Below, piece by piece: positions 22,032 through 34,085 of a DNA stretch of 64,000 bases. The notes beneath the pieces were generated by a model. The model was not told where the DNA came from. It was given only the letters and a program-made list of their open reading frames with translations, and searched no databases. Positions within the stretch are counted from its first letter, which is position 1, and every line of letters starts with the position of its first letter. The stretch spans positions 304,144,512 through 304,208,511 of the forward strand of contig CM060846.1 of NCBI GenBank assembly GCA_030762175.1, written 5' to 3'. A program made the position numbers and the translations under genes. The stretch comes from Metallyticus violacea. Taxonomy: Eukaryota > Arthropoda > Insecta > Mantodea > Metallyticidae.

Positions 22032-24500
22032 CTGACAATAAAAATGAATGTTTGTGTGTATGCATAAAAATAAATAATATTCTGATCCCTGTTGGATTAA
22101 TGTATACAATAGACAATTTATATAATAGCCATTATAATATAGTATACATATAAAACATTCACAAATTAAATTAACATCCTTTTACCTTCAAAGTTCTATA
22201 TTTTGTAACATTCTTTGTTGTTACTACCTATGTGATACAGACTTTAGTTCCCTTTGACTCCTAAATCAATTTAGAACATCTGTTTTAACCTTAATGGGAA
22301 AGGTTTTGGGACAACAAAAGTGTCATGAAAGATTTAGGAAGAAGTAAGTTGAGAGCTTCTGGTACATGATACTGGATTACAGATCCCTTCTTAGCATAAG
22401 GAGTGAACCCTGGATAGGAAACTTGTTCCAGCTATGGATTGGCACTCAGACTCATTACATTTGAAAACTGAAATTCTTTCTTGAAAGCTGGAAATGTTTC
22501 AAAGGTCTTACAATTAGCTTGGCATACCTATAAAGCAATTTCTTTTAAACCCCAGTCCTGCAAAAAAATTATGTGACAGAAAATAAAGTTATTATTTTAT
22601 AATGTTTTATATTATTATTCAAGATTTTCAGATGAATTCCTTTTCTGCATTCTACTGCTATTATAATACATAACCTAGGAACCAAAAGAGCATGTGCTAC
22701 CTGATATTTTTAAAAATTCCATATGAAAATTTCAACCAGGCACCATTGATAATGTTAAATGCAAACCTGCTTTCTCCTTATGTACCTTGAAAACACCATG
22801 GTTCTACCTGTGCCATAGAAGTAACTCACTACCATAAAAGGTAACTTTTAATGCTTTTGTAATCTCTTTTATTTTATTAGCAGATTCCAAAATGACAATC
22901 ACTTTGCACCCTGCTGATTTTCTTATGTTTAATTTTTTCACCAAAGTACATTGTTCATAATGCAATCTAGCATACTACATAATTCAGTTAATATAAGAAA
23001 AACTACTAGTTGAAACTGGCTTAAATCTTAGCAGCATTGGTTACAGTGCTCAGAGCATAATTACAACCTTATAAAGAAAACCATTCAGTTGATGTATTGT
23101 TGATAAGGGATTAGCTGCCACACTATGGTTATAAATGCATCAACACTAGCACTTTTCTTAATTTAATGCTAATAAAAGCTTTCATCTACCACTGCTGCTA
23201 CCAACAGATGCAGTGTATGGAAGTAGTAACAAATTTATTAAAAAAGGTACAAACCATCAGTATCTCAGATCCCCCATTAAGAAACACCCAAGAGCATTCC
23301 CCCCTTTGCTTTAATTTTCTATATATTCTTCCAGACTGTACTTCCAACCCATGCACTATTCAGATTATTAAAGCCCCTAGAAAGCTTCCTTCTACTGAGA
23401 GCTCCATTTCTCTGTTTATGTACAAATTTTCAGTTCTGTCTCTAAAAATCAAAGTTAGGATAGTCATATCTTAAATCATACTCAAAATAATTTATTCAAA
23501 ATAGCAAGTCTGTAATGAATCTAAACTACTGCCAACATTATATTCACTTTATGAGTTTTATTAAAATAAAAAATTAAAAAAAGAGAGAGAGAGATGACTT
23601 TTTTATACTGGGTCAACTATTTATCTGATGACTAGTGCAGTGATTTGGACTGCATTGGCTGATAAGCCATTGTTCAAACCAGCTTGGTTTCACTACAGTA
23701 AGACAGGTAGGGAAACACAAGAGTCTGGTAGAAACACTGGAGTGACAGTCTTAATAAATTCTAATGCACTTAAAAAGTTATGTACTCACCCATGTCAAGC
23801 AAAATGATGTTGGAACTGCCTATGTTCATTTTCCACACATTTCAGGCATCTGCTTATGCAATTATCCATTACCCTTTGTAATTCTCTTTGAGAAATAAAA
23901 CTATCTGTAGACAGATGTTATCCTTTAGTTTGTGTTTGCCTAAAGTGTTTGGATACAATTTATAAATCACATTATGGCTTGGAACTTTTATCACTTGGAA
24001 ATTTTTCTTCAAATAATATCCTGATAGCATTAATGCACTAGTACAGGCATATGAAATGTATATAAACATTCATGGAATAGAGTATAATAGTTAGGTCTAG
24101 AATTTGCCTATTAGTATTCTTAGCAGAGTTTTCTCTGAGATTAGATATTTGTTGTTTCTTCCATTGTTCAAAAGACACTGAATGAGTAGTGTGAAACTTG
24201 AGGCCAGTACAGCAGCTTTGTAAACCCTGCCCTGCCCATCCACCCTGAATTTTGTAGTCCAGCTGGCCTTCAGCAATGACTTACTGACTGATATTCCTTG
24301 CTTCTGCATCCAAAATCAGATAATTGGATCACATGATACTTAAACTGTTATCATGAACATCTGCCTGGTGTTATTTATGTGATTTATGGTGTGCTAAAAT
24401 ACTACAATGCAGAATTTCAGTTTCAGAATAATATAATTTCAGTATTCACAGTGCTATAACCTTTCACATTCTAAGTTTACCTTTCCCACTTTTTTTCTTT
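22032..24500. other. RUNDC1 intron segment, nothing recognised
   Basis: About 2.5 kb of AT-rich intron, including a short GA run near 23,582. No transposase, RT or exon signal was recognised on either strand. Confidence 0.35.
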
Positions 24501-24519
24501 TAACAGTCATAAAAGAGCA

Positions 24520-24635
24520 TTCTCTCTCTCTCTCTCTCTCTCTCACGTGTAGTTGTGTATATATGTGCGTATATATGTGTGCGTGTGCGTGTGTGCGCAT
24601 GTGTGTGTATATACATACACATACACACACATGCA
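24520..24635. repeat. Microsatellite tract (TC)n followed by (TG/TA)n
   Basis: A run of about 13 tc dinucleotides starting near 24,520 is followed by alternating gt, at and gcgt repeats to about 24,635. It is simple sequence; the minus-strand ORF across it is an artefact. Confidence 0.9.
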
Positions 24636-25640
24636 TACACTTATTAGAGAACTAGAACACTGCACTTTTAAAACTAGAATAAAAATTAAAACACAAATTA
24701 TTTTTCATTAATTTTTTGAACTAGGCTCTTTTTCAAGCAAGAGAGGGACAAAAAGCAATGCTTTAGTTCTCCAATAAATCTGATACATATATATTGCAAT
24801 CCATTAATTAATTTTACATAAATTAAAATAAAAAAGTAACTCTTGGAACAATGTAACTAAAATGACAGAAATTAGAGAAGCAGAAATATAAAACACTTAA
24901 ATACTCATCAATGGAATTTAGTGTTAGGTCTCACAAATCTCTCATTTGGACATCCCCATCATCAAAAGGGCATGTCCAAAATGAACCTTTCATTTAATGA
25001 GACATAGTGTTCTTCATGAAGCATAACAATGAATAAGAGGTCACAGAACATAAAAAGATTTTGTTGTGATATTTTATGCTAGAGTATACAGACAGTTTTG
25101 AACATTTAAGGAATATCATAGTTTTATAGCATGCCCAGTAACTAGTTATAAACAGTCACATTAATTACAAATTCCAACCATCTGCTGGTTATTGAGTTAG
25201 TATGCCAAGAATTAATGATTACATGAAATATTTCACTGGCTATCTTCAACAGCATAATATAAAAGTAAATACTACTCATTATATCATAAAATATAGTGCC
25301 ATAAACATTATAAGAAAATTAAGCTGACATACAGTTTTCATGCATTTTAAGCAGAAAGCTTTTCTCACACATAAGGAGGAGTGCAGTTTCTAAAGCAGTA
25401 TCATGCAGCTATGTGCAAAATAATTAGCTAGTTTACAAACAAATAAGTAGGTAATAATAATGGCACCAATGTACCTCTGTTTACCCAACTATGTGTTGTT
25501 TCACTCACTCTTGGCTACTGATTTTCCTTTATAACTTTCAAACTAAGGAGATAATGAAGTGAAATTTGACATGGAATCTGTATGTCTGTGAAGACCAATT
25601 GTGTGTTTGCTGTCCTCTGCAGCAGTGTGATGCATGTGAT
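24636..25640. other. RUNDC1 intron segment, nothing recognised
   Basis: AT-rich intron without recognisable features. Confidence 0.35.
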
Positions 25641-25914
25641 TGTGCTGTGTTATTATAGGATCATCAAGTCATTGTGCCTTTGTTTAATGAGCAAAGACAC
25701 GTACTGTACAGTATGAACTAGAACACATCGGAACAATGCATGCTTATTGTCTGAACATACTGGAAAATTGCATAAATAAAGGAGTGGCTAAGATAATCAT
25801 TGTGCACTTTGTGGCTCAAAAACCATAAGAAAAAAGCTTCATTTAGTATTTGATGAAGAAATGGAAATTGCAACAACACTGTAAAATGTTCATTAAGGAG
25901 AACATTCAAAACTG

Positions 25915-26085
25915 GAGGAAAAAGAGGAAGAGGAGGAGGAGGAGGAGGAGGAGGAGGAAGAGGAAGAGGAAGAGGAAGAGGAAGAGGAAGAGGAAGAGGA
26001 AGAGGAAGAGGAAGAGGAAGAGGAAGGAGGAAGGAGGAGGAGGAGGAGGAGGAGGAGGAGGAGGAGGAGAAGAAGAAGAAGAAGA

Positions 26086-26124
<39 letters not shown>

Positions 26125-26160
26125 AGAAGAAGAAGAAGAAGAAGAAGAAGAAGAAGAAGG
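25915..26160. repeat. Purine microsatellite (GGA, GAAGAG, GAA)n
   Basis: About 245 bp of pure purine on the plus strand: (gga)n, then (gaagag)n, (gga)n and (gaa)n blocks. It gives four overlapping artefactual ORFs of poly-Glu, poly-Ser, poly-Leu or Lys/Arg. It is inside a transposase remnant and may be a site of length instability. Confidence 0.95.
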
Positions 26161-26529
26161 CCTCCCCATAGAGTTCTTGAATAACTTGTTGCAGGAGAAT
26201 GAAGTTTCCATAAGCACATGTCAATGAGCTCCAAAAATGTAAAGCTGCATGTATTACTACTGTACCCCTCTAGATAATCAATTACTGTCAGTGGTTCCAG
26301 CAGCTTGTCAATTATCCAGGAATACTGAACTACATATGATTCTCCAATGAGGCGTGGTTCCACATGAGCAAGAACATCAATCCCAGAATATCTTTGTTTG
26401 GGTTGGTGATAATCCTAACACCATGTATGAGACACTTCTTCATGGGGGTGTGATATGCCCTGTCACAGCATTGCATTATTAACCCCATCCATAAAATAAT
26501 GGATACTGCAGTATATATGAAAATTTTCG

Positions 26530-26630
26530 AAAAAACCTCAGTCAGGGAGAATGGTCCTGGCAGGATTTGAACCCCAGACCTCCCGCTCATAAGTCAGTGG
26601 CTTAACAACCTTGGCCACACGTGGCGGTGC
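26530..26630 (-). mobile_element. SINE-A head fragment, inverted
   Basis: On the minus strand: gtggccaaggttgttaagcc (box A type), then ggttcaaatcc (box B type), then the start of the SINE-A body (tcctgccaggaccattctcc, ctgactgaggttttttc). It interrupts the catalytic domain of the transposon. Only the first 100 bp of the family consensus is present. Confidence 0.75.
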
Positions 26631-26990
26631 ACACTTACAATGTCAGCATGGCTGAAACTGTTTCCTATTTTGGAGAATGTATCATTTCTAAAGGACTTTG
26701 GCCACCAAGGTCGCTTGAACTTAACCTGTGAGATTCCTTACTGTGGTATATGCTGAAAGGGAAAGTGTGTTTGTTGTAATACACAACAAACCATGTATTT
26801 TATGGAACTGCAAGAAAACATTCAATGGGAAATATTAGCTTTGATTGACAATGTTATTAGTGAATACCTTCTGTAAAATGGAGAAGCATATACAGGCATG
26901 CATCAAATTATGGCAACCCCTTTCAACACTTTTATGAGATCATGCTTCATATATCAAGGTATGTATTCACTAAATGAAAGTTATAAGGAA

Positions 26991-27640
26991 ACAATCAGGA
27001 ATTGAGAGGCAGTTAGCAGAAGAGACACCTCTTTTGTTATTGTTCACAGCTGCTGGAACATTTACACAGGACATACAGTGACATTTTTGTAAATTGATGC
27101 TTTCTCAGCTTTAGCTAGGGTCATTTTACAAATATATATGTACTGCATTAAAAATGCCTGAATTTCAATAGAAAATATCTTGGTAATTAGATAATCTATT
27201 CCTCCATTAAAAAATAAAAGTGAGAGAATGAAAGAAACAGGAATAATGAACTCTGTAAAGAGAAAGAAAATATGAAGAATATCCTAATTTATACAGCCAT
27301 TCATTTTCAGACTTAACATTTTATTGTAATGAAATTTTAAAACTCAAAATACTCCCAAATCTCATATACTGCTTACTTACTATGCAAACTGTAAAGCTAA
27401 TGTTACAATAAATGGTTTCAAACTTTTTACACAGGATATACAATAGCTTTGAAAGTTAAACACCACTGTAACATAGCATCTAGGTTTGTCATTTTGAGTT
27501 TAACTACAGAGGAGAAAGTGTGTTTTGTAAAGCTTTCTTCATGGACCTGTGTAGCAGTTATAGCACTTCATATAATAAATTAGTTCCTGAGATTTTCTCA
27601 ATCCTAAGAAGTTGTACTTATTCATCAGATCATTAAGAGA
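26991..27640. other. RUNDC1 intron segment, nothing recognised
   Basis: AT-rich intron without recognisable features. Confidence 0.35.
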
Positions 27641-27989
27641 TACACTGACCCTGGCCATTGACGATCACACCAGAAAGTGAGGACTGGATGAAGAGGCTGG
27701 ATGAAATAGTGGCAGCTTATATCTAATAAAATCTTCTTGGAGAACAATTAATGATTGCTCATTAGTCAAACATGGTATTTCCTTCTAAAGAAAGTACAGT
27801 ATAGGGCATTTTCTCAACTGAGATATTTCAACTTCAAAATAACATGGTTAATGCCTCAAACTCGTGAATAAGTTCATGAGAAAATTTTGATAATTGTCAG
27901 GAGCCACATCCTTCCTTTTATGGCCTAGTGGGAAGCTTTATTTGATAGTACCTCTAGCGCAAGCTTTACAACACAGGAAGACACACTAT

Positions 27990-28320
27990 GATGCCTTTGA
28001 GAAACACAGCTAAATAACCAACATTACAGTTTCTGACAAAATTTGGCACTGGCCTACAAAGGCAAAGTCTTATGCAGGAGTGGCTTCAGCAGAATGTGAC
28101 AGATTTGACTTTCCCAGCTGATTGGCCTTCCAGCAGCTATGACCTCAATCTATTAGTCTATAGGTTATGAGCAGTGGTTGATATATTGGGGTCAGCCTGA
28201 AATGCTGCCTGGAGAAAGTAGTTCCAATACAGACCATACATAGGATAATCACAGTCCTTAGCAATTTAAGGCCTATATAAAGCAAAAAATGGTTATTTGA
28301 AAAGTTATTGACACTAATGT
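27990..28320 (+). mobile_element. Tc1/mariner-type transposase fragment
   Basis: Across shifts the plus strand reads MQEWLQQNVTDLTFPADW then PSSSYDLNLLVYRLWAV, close to the WPPSSPDLNPLDYxLW block of a DDE transposase, with a weak C-terminal tail. The rest of the element is missing or unrecognised. Boundaries are approximate. Confidence 0.5.
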
Positions 28321-28779
28321 TCCAAATGCTTATAATAACAACTGTTTATGGTAATATTGGGTAATTTTTCCTTCATGGGACTGCTCCAAATTCAATTGGC
28401 TGCAGTTGACTGAACTTTGCAGTTCTTCTCTCATTCTAAAGCTTTAAAGCTGGCCAAGAAGCCAGAAGGGAGGTCGGTGCGAATTTAACTGTAGGAACTT
28501 ATGGGTGTGTGTTGTGGGACAGTGTATTAAGTATTTATTAGGTGGCATAATACAGCACATTAATTATGTTAATATGGCTCAATTCAGGTATTCTATTCCC
28601 CAAATAATATTTATTTATTTATAGTTCAAAGTGTACACAGTAATGTACAGTGCTCACAAAAGAAACATTAGATGACACTGGACATGCTCTGGAACATTCC
28701 TCTAAATATCACTTGACATCTTTCTCATAGGAATGGCTCTGTTTGAATGGCTACTTAGTTAATGAAGTTAAGACTGTAT

Positions 28780-29130
28780 AAAATTACTATAGCGCAAGAA
28801 CATAAGACACAAAAACCTGCATTCAGGAGTAGATTTTGTCATTGAATTTTGAATAGTGTGCATGATGGGGAAATTTTCCCTAATCTAATTTTCTGAACAG
28901 ACGAGTCTTGGTTCCACCAAAGTAAGTATGCTAATCATAAAAAAACTGATACTGGAATTCAGAAAAACCTAACCTGCTTAACAAGGAATCCCTGCATGAT
29001 CAAAAGAGAAAAATAGGCCCTATTATTTTTTAAAAAAAAAACAATTAAAAGTGATAGGTATATTCAGAATATTTTGTAACCCATTTTCATGAATTAACTG
29101 TGAGGGAACAGGACTCCATGGAATCCAGCC
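28780..29130 (+). mobile_element. Tc1/mariner-superfamily transposase fragment
   Basis: The plus strand shows NRVHDGEIFPNLIF, then DESWFHQSKYANHK (first catalytic block), and further pieces resembling GPIIF and DRYIQNIL. The order matches the DUF4817-type transposase at 44,040-45,060. It is truncated on the right by a PLE-end-like repeat that begins near 29,120. Confidence 0.6.
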
Positions 29131-29420
29131 ATCAAATCAAGTAATCAGTCAACAGCTAATAATGGGAGCAATTTTTTCTGAAACATACCCTAATGTTATG
29201 TAAGTAAGTGGAGTTAGTGTGAACAGATTTAATACATTCTAATAGGATGTATTATCACTCCAGGTTCAATATGCAGGGTTGACCCTGAGAGAACATATAT
29301 TCAGGACTTTCCAACCGCCACAGAAGCACCTTGAGATACAACCACCAAATCAAGTAGTTGGTCAACAGCTAATGATGGGAACGATTGCAGAGGGTAATGG
29401 TTAGTTTCATAAGCTGATGC
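29120..29420 (+). repeat. Two PLE-end-like repeat units (third terminal family)
   Basis: Two direct units (about 29,120-29,290 and 29,320-29,420) start with a ccaaatcaagta/gtcaacagct block followed by a decayed hammerhead-like core: CTAATAATGGGAGC with TTCTGAAAC near 29,156-29,184, and CTAATGATGGGAAC near 29,366. The same family makes the inverted pair at 32,040-32,335. Non-coding. Confidence 0.6.
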
Positions 29421-29540
29421 CAGAAGTGTGTGGAAAATGAAGGGAGGCAGTTCCCGCATTTTCTTGTTTGATAATGGTGAGTAATGTAAGTGTTTAGGTG
29501 TTAGCAATACCTTATGCAACAAACATAGCTGCAGTCAGTC

Positions 29541-29625
29541 CTGGTGGTGTAGTGGTAAGCATACTTGCCTTCTAAACCCAAGATCGCAGGATCGATCCTG
29601 GCCTGGACTTTAAGATAAGACTAGA
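29541..29625 (+). mobile_element. SINE-B head fragment (tRNA-like)
   Basis: tggtgtagtggtaagca (box A type) and ggatcgatcctgg (box B type) spaced as in a tRNA gene, with an acttgccttctaaaccca block between. It matches the head of the inverted full SINE-B at 58,922-59,204. The body is missing. I do not call it a functional tRNA because there is no 3' acceptor stem half and the family is repeated. Confidence 0.65.
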
Positions 29626-30288
29626 AAGCTCTAAATGCTGAACATATCAATCTTTGCCAAAATATTTCAAATATCAAAAGGACTTTGTTTACAAAACAAG
29701 GTAAACACCAAAAGGATTCTGGTTTCAAAACAGTTGTTAACAACCACAATAAAATCCAAAGTTTCTTATTATGTATGGTACACAAGCAGAATATTGATGC
29801 TGTTATATTACTTTGTAACCACATTAAATATGTCAATTTTATTATATTTCAATTTCATAAAGTTGTTTTAGAAGGATATGGTTTATTCCTTATTTCATCA
29901 AAATGCTCCAACCTTGCTGCATTTGTTTGAAAGACTTCCTTATAAATAACCAAACATATAACATAAAAAGAAGCTCAGATGTGCTTAAAGCCTACACAAT
30001 GAGTAGAACAAGATTAAAATAATATGGTGCTTCATTTTTATAGTTAAACATAAACAGGAAAGCAAACAAAAAAATGATTATAAGAAGCATAAAAGTTGTT
30101 GCAATTTTCTTCTTCAGTGCATTTGAAAATAAATGCACTCCCTTAATGCAAACATATATGAACACAAACTACAGGGACAGTACAAAAAATAAATATATGC
30201 AATATATATATTTAGTGAAATGAGGTATATGATTTGCAACATATATAAAGAGAAGCAGCACTATTTTTATTAGTAAAACCACTTATAC
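29626..30288. other. RUNDC1 intron segment, nothing recognised
   Basis: AT-rich intron; overlapping ORFs near 29,635-29,930 have no recognisable motif. Confidence 0.35.
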
Positions 30289-30379
30289 CTTGCAAAAACT
30301 CTATGAACCTTTCCAAATCAGAAATTTGAGTTTTCAGTTGAGTAACCAAGTGTTCTTTCATCTTCAATGGGTTAACCAG
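30289..30379 (-). CDS. RUNDC1: RUNDC1 exon: coiled-coil segment
   Basis: This 91-nt exon encodes LVNPLKMKEHLVTQL, then KTQISDLERFIEFLQ and the first base of a Gly codon. The QLKTQISDLERFI block is the most recognisable part of the N-terminal coiled coil of RUNDC1. Acceptor atttatag above 30,379; donor gtataag from 30,288. Phase 0 at the start and 1 at the end match the neighbouring exons. It has no Met-initiated ORF and is too short to show up in an ORF scan. Confidence 0.88.
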
Positions 30380-32035
30380 CTATAAATAAGAAATATAAGC
30401 AATTTTAATAGAATTGATAAGTCAATATGCCAAAACTAATACTAGAGCAACATTTCCAACTTTAAGCTTACTACCAAAAATACAGCATTAGAAAATTATA
30501 TACAGGTAAATAGTGTTGATAAAATGTACACTTCTTGGAAAATAAATAAGTTAAAGAACATCTAATATCAGAACAGATAACTGCACAGCTAAAGCCATGC
30601 ACACAAAAATGGATTAATCCTCATTTTATAATTGGTACATTTTAAATTTAAAAAATTTAATTACAGAAAATTTCAAAATAACGTTTCCTTACAGACTTAC
30701 TGCATAAATTAACATTTAAAATGTCCATGAAATCTGCTCTGCCAATTACTGTAAACTATGTTTCTAAAATGTCATGGAAATAAAAAAAAATCTTATCCTA
30801 ATTCTGGGAGCATTTTGTTTCATAATAGCTGAAATAATTTTATTTGCTTTCATTTAGCCATATCACCTTTTTCTGGCTCTCATATATTTTCTAAATAGTG
30901 ACACCAAATAGATCATAACTAATTATTCTTAAGTTATCTTTTGTAAGTTTTGTTTGCATGACTTTCAACAACATGCACAAAGCTGAATGATCAGTAGTCC
31001 AAATATAATATTGTGCTTAAACAATGCAATAACAAATGTGTTATCTGAACTGCTTTTTATATACTTCCATACTACATTTTGCTTAGGTAAATAATAAGTA
31101 TATGCTCCTCTGCAGAAACATTATGATTATGAATAGCTCTTTTGTGTCAAATATATACAATTTTTTTTTTCAGGAGATTAACCTAATTAAATATGTTAGC
31201 TGATCCACATTACCACAAAAAGCCTATGTTCTTTATTCCACAATTCTTCAGCAAATGCTATCTACTTTGCCGTTCTATAAAACAGTATCTTGGCTTATTT
31301 TCCAAAAGATATATGTATAATTGTTTTTTGAAGTTCAATTGCTATTACCCACAATACATACGGAACCAGAAATGAGTACATAATCTAAAAATGTTTACAT
31401 CCATGAAACTTAACCATGTATAAGCAAAAACAGCAGACTACTGTGAATTAGCATAAAGCACTGGAATAATAAGTAAACAGACAGAAATATGAAGATCAAC
31501 CTAAGAAATAAAGGAAAAAAAAAATCATGCATATAATGCCCACATTCCAGGATGCAATGGGTATAAATTCATTTAGTACATTGTTATAAAAGCCATAACT
31601 GCCTGCAAGCAAATGTTTGTGTGGTTTGTTTCCTTAATATAAAATTTGTCATAAATATATGTTTCTGCTGTGATTTTGTTCAACATATAATTAATAAAGA
31701 AGATCAATATCATGATATGTTGTAATACTTGAAACATTCATTTATTGTATATTCAGCTTCAGTACAAATTATGGCCTAAGACCTCTGAAAACTATTCAGC
31801 TATAACAAAAACCAGTATTATGGTATTTGTATTGAGTTTTGATTTAAAATTCAATGTCCTGCAAAGGAACATAGTGCTCATATCATTTAATTATAATGGT
31901 TATAACATTGTTAGATACTTCAAACCTTTAAAAATTTTGTCTATGTAAGGCATTATAATTATTCTGAAAGACCAATATGCTACCACTGTGCAATTTTAAT
32001 AATCCTTCCCCAACTGCAGGAACAGAAGTTAAATT
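30380..32035. other. RUNDC1 intron segment, nothing recognised
   Basis: About 1.65 kb of AT-rich intron. No repeat or coding motif recognised. Confidence 0.35.
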
Positions 32036-32335
32036 TATTAATATCTATAATATTTTGCATTAGAGTGTATTAAATATGTTAATACTACTCCACTTATACA
32101 ACATTATGAAATGTTTTGGGGGCAATCGCTCCTCATCAGCTGTTGACCAACTACTCAATTTGGTGGCTGGATCCCAAGGTGCTTCTGTGGCAGTCTCCAT
32201 GGAATTCAGCTACCAAATCAAATAATCAGTCAAGTTAATGATGGGAGCAATTTCCCCTTAAACATGTACTAATAATATATATGTGGAGTTAGTGTGAACA
32301 GATTTAATACATTCTAATAGTATGTATTACCACTC
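32036..32335. repeat. Inverted dimer of PLE-end-like units (third family)
   Basis: A minus-oriented unit (about 32,036-32,195) and a plus-oriented unit (about 32,196-32,335) meet head to head at tggaattc. The minus unit holds a CTGATGAGGAGCGATTGCC core at 32,111-32,139; the plus unit has a decayed ttaatgatgggagc core near 32,225. Both run out to a taatacattctaat block. A SINE-B body follows directly on the right. Confidence 0.65.
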
Positions 32336-32577
32336 CGGATTCAATCCCAGTCAGGGTCAATGGATTTTTTCGGGTGTAAAAATCCTAAGCATGGCTTCCT
32401 TGGAAGAGCACTAAAGCCATAGGTCCCGTGTCATAGATTTAAGGCATGAAAAAACCTAAAGCCGGAAAGAAGCGGCCTATGAGCAAAATTTACCGGCAGC
32501 TTCACATCCTGATTTGAATGGGATGCTGATGATCTTAGATGTTAAAGAGCATGCATAAATAAAACAAATCAATGCCA
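32330..32577 (+). mobile_element. SINE-B copy (body, partial head)
   Basis: From a box B type ggattcaatccc it continues through ggattttttcgggtgtaaaa and atcctaagcatgg to gatgctgatgatcttagatg and ends with a gcatgcataaataaaac tail. It aligns along its length with 45,510-45,770 and with the inverted copy at 58,922-59,204. The box A half is replaced by the adjacent PLE-end repeat. Confidence 0.8.
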
Positions 32578-33672
32578 TTGTCTATTGCTTTGTAAGTACA
32601 ATTTAATTATCTGTAATATTTTGTAATATTGGATATTTTATAACATCTCAATGCTCTTTCCCCTTCCTTTCTCTTTACAGAATTGTGTAAGAAATATTTG
32701 CAAACCTTTGTCTGCTAAACATGTTCTGTTAAAATATTAAGTTATTGAAGTTGTATATATTTGAGTTTAGCTTAATTCACCACAACATCATAAAAATTAA
32801 CAATAACTGTTTTGGTAACTTGCGCACACACACATTGCTACTGTGAATGTGAACTAGAATGTAAGAGTTTGGCACTACTGGCAACAAAAAGTGAGAGCAC
32901 ATACAGTCAACATGGCAACTTGTCATTGATAATACTTAAATTATAGATGTTATGAGATAAGAATTTTACAATTTTAAAAGTGATAATAGAGCATAAAATT
33001 AATTTCACATAAATGAAAATGACATGGATAAGAGAAATATTGTGAGAGAATATGTGATTGTGAAGTTTTTCTAACCAGAAGTTATGACAGTGCCATTCAT
33101 TACTGGAATCTGTGTTAAAAGCAGCAAAAGGACACAGCTTGAAGTGTTCAGATATTCATCAATTTTCATTGGGGATTTACAAAAACATATGGCATCTCCT
33201 CCAAGAAAATTAAAAAAATTGATAGATGAAGCAGAAATTAAACATAGAGGAAAGAACTTTGTCATTGATACTAATGAATTTGCACAACTGAAAAATTCAG
33301 TGATGTAGAAATGTGGAACAGTGATCAAAGCAATATGAATTACAAAATGAAATCATCAACAGAATGGACTAAAATTGGAAAGATACTCAGCCAACAATTC
33401 AACATACATACAGTAGAATTTACAGTTATAAAGCAGATATTCTTCTTTCTGGATTAGGAACAACTAGGCAAGAAGACATACATTTGCTTCATGGAAAATA
33501 AAGCTACAAGGCTAAAAATTACAAAACAAAACCGAAGAAAATTTTCCACTAAATATTTATATGTATTGATGCTAGATAAATGTGCACAGATCACTAAAAA
33601 CATCTAGCTACACTCTTTCAACCTATCATTATAGTAAATAATGTTCAGAGAGGGCTGATTCTTTTTGACAGA
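32578..33672. other. RUNDC1 intron segment with one unidentified ORF
   Basis: AT-rich intron. The plus strand is open at 33,084-33,308 (74 codons, MTVPFITGICVKSSKRTQLE at the start, PPRKLKKLIDEAEIKHRG inside), and similar-looking codons continue in shifted frames to about 33,540. I do not recognise the protein. It could be a fossil of a transposon gene. No splice sites that would tie it to RUNDC1 were seen. Confidence 0.3.
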
Positions 33673-33830
33673 TACGAGGGATGATGATGATGATGATTAT
33701 TGCTTAAGGGCGCAAAACAGCTATGGCCATTAGCGCCCAAACACATTAAAAACGACGCCTGAATTTAAAAAATTATTAATTAACACAAAATCAGTGCAAG
33801 TTAATTAACAGTAGCACTTTGTGCAATAAA

Positions 33831-34065
33831 ATAAAACCCCATAACAAATAACAAGGGTAAAATGTTCAACAAACAAAAGACTGGTACTAAAACACACCGC
33901 AGAAGCACATAACGCAACAGTCTTATAATGGTCTAAAATTGTATCAATAAAACCCCAAAACAAACAACAAGGGTAATATTGACTACAACAAATAAAGACT
34001 GGTAGTAAAACGATTCAGCAAAAGCTGAAATTAATACAGTCTTAAAATAGTCTAAAATTGCCATT
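33831..34065 (-). repeat. Tandem repeat in the LINE-I 3' UTR (116-bp period)
   Basis: Two units begin ataaaacccc at 33,831 and 33,947 and share caagggtaa, agactggta, cagtctta and tctaaaattg blocks in the same order. They lie between the RNase H stop and the (atc)n terminus. Tandem 3' UTR repeats in LINEs may serve template recognition; that role here is inference. Confidence 0.8.
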
Positions 34066-34085
34066 ATGATTAAAATGATAGAACC

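Larger units (their letters stand above)
25650..26990 (+). mobile_element. Tc1/mariner-superfamily transposon remnant with embedded microsatellite and SINE
   Basis: Plus-strand transposase pieces, in order: an N-terminal block with NCINKGVAKIIIV (25,765), the LLQENEVSIST linker (26,185), a tyrosine-rich segment, AWFHMSKNINPR with the first catalytic region (26,345), fragments up to 26,530, then after a SINE insertion TYNVSMAETVSYFGECIISK and GLWPPRSLELNL (26,690), and a C-terminal IQACIK/NPFQHF block (26,905). This is the family with a DUF4817-like N-terminus and a DDE catalytic domain common in arthropods. It is pseudogenised. A (GGA/GAAGAG)n tract of about 245 bp lies between its N-terminal and catalytic parts. 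Confidence 0.75.

Noticed and set aside
24520..24635. TC/TG tract as a GAGA-type regulatory element
   Set aside because: Ordinary microsatellite inside an intron with no other promoter sign.
25718..26363. Four overlapping ORFs of 100-170 codons on both strands
   Set aside because: They are translations of the purine microsatellite (poly-Glu, poly-Ser, poly-Leu) and not genes.
29541..29625. Possible functional tRNA gene
   Set aside because: Has box A and box B types but no complete acceptor stem, and the same head belongs to the SINE-B family.
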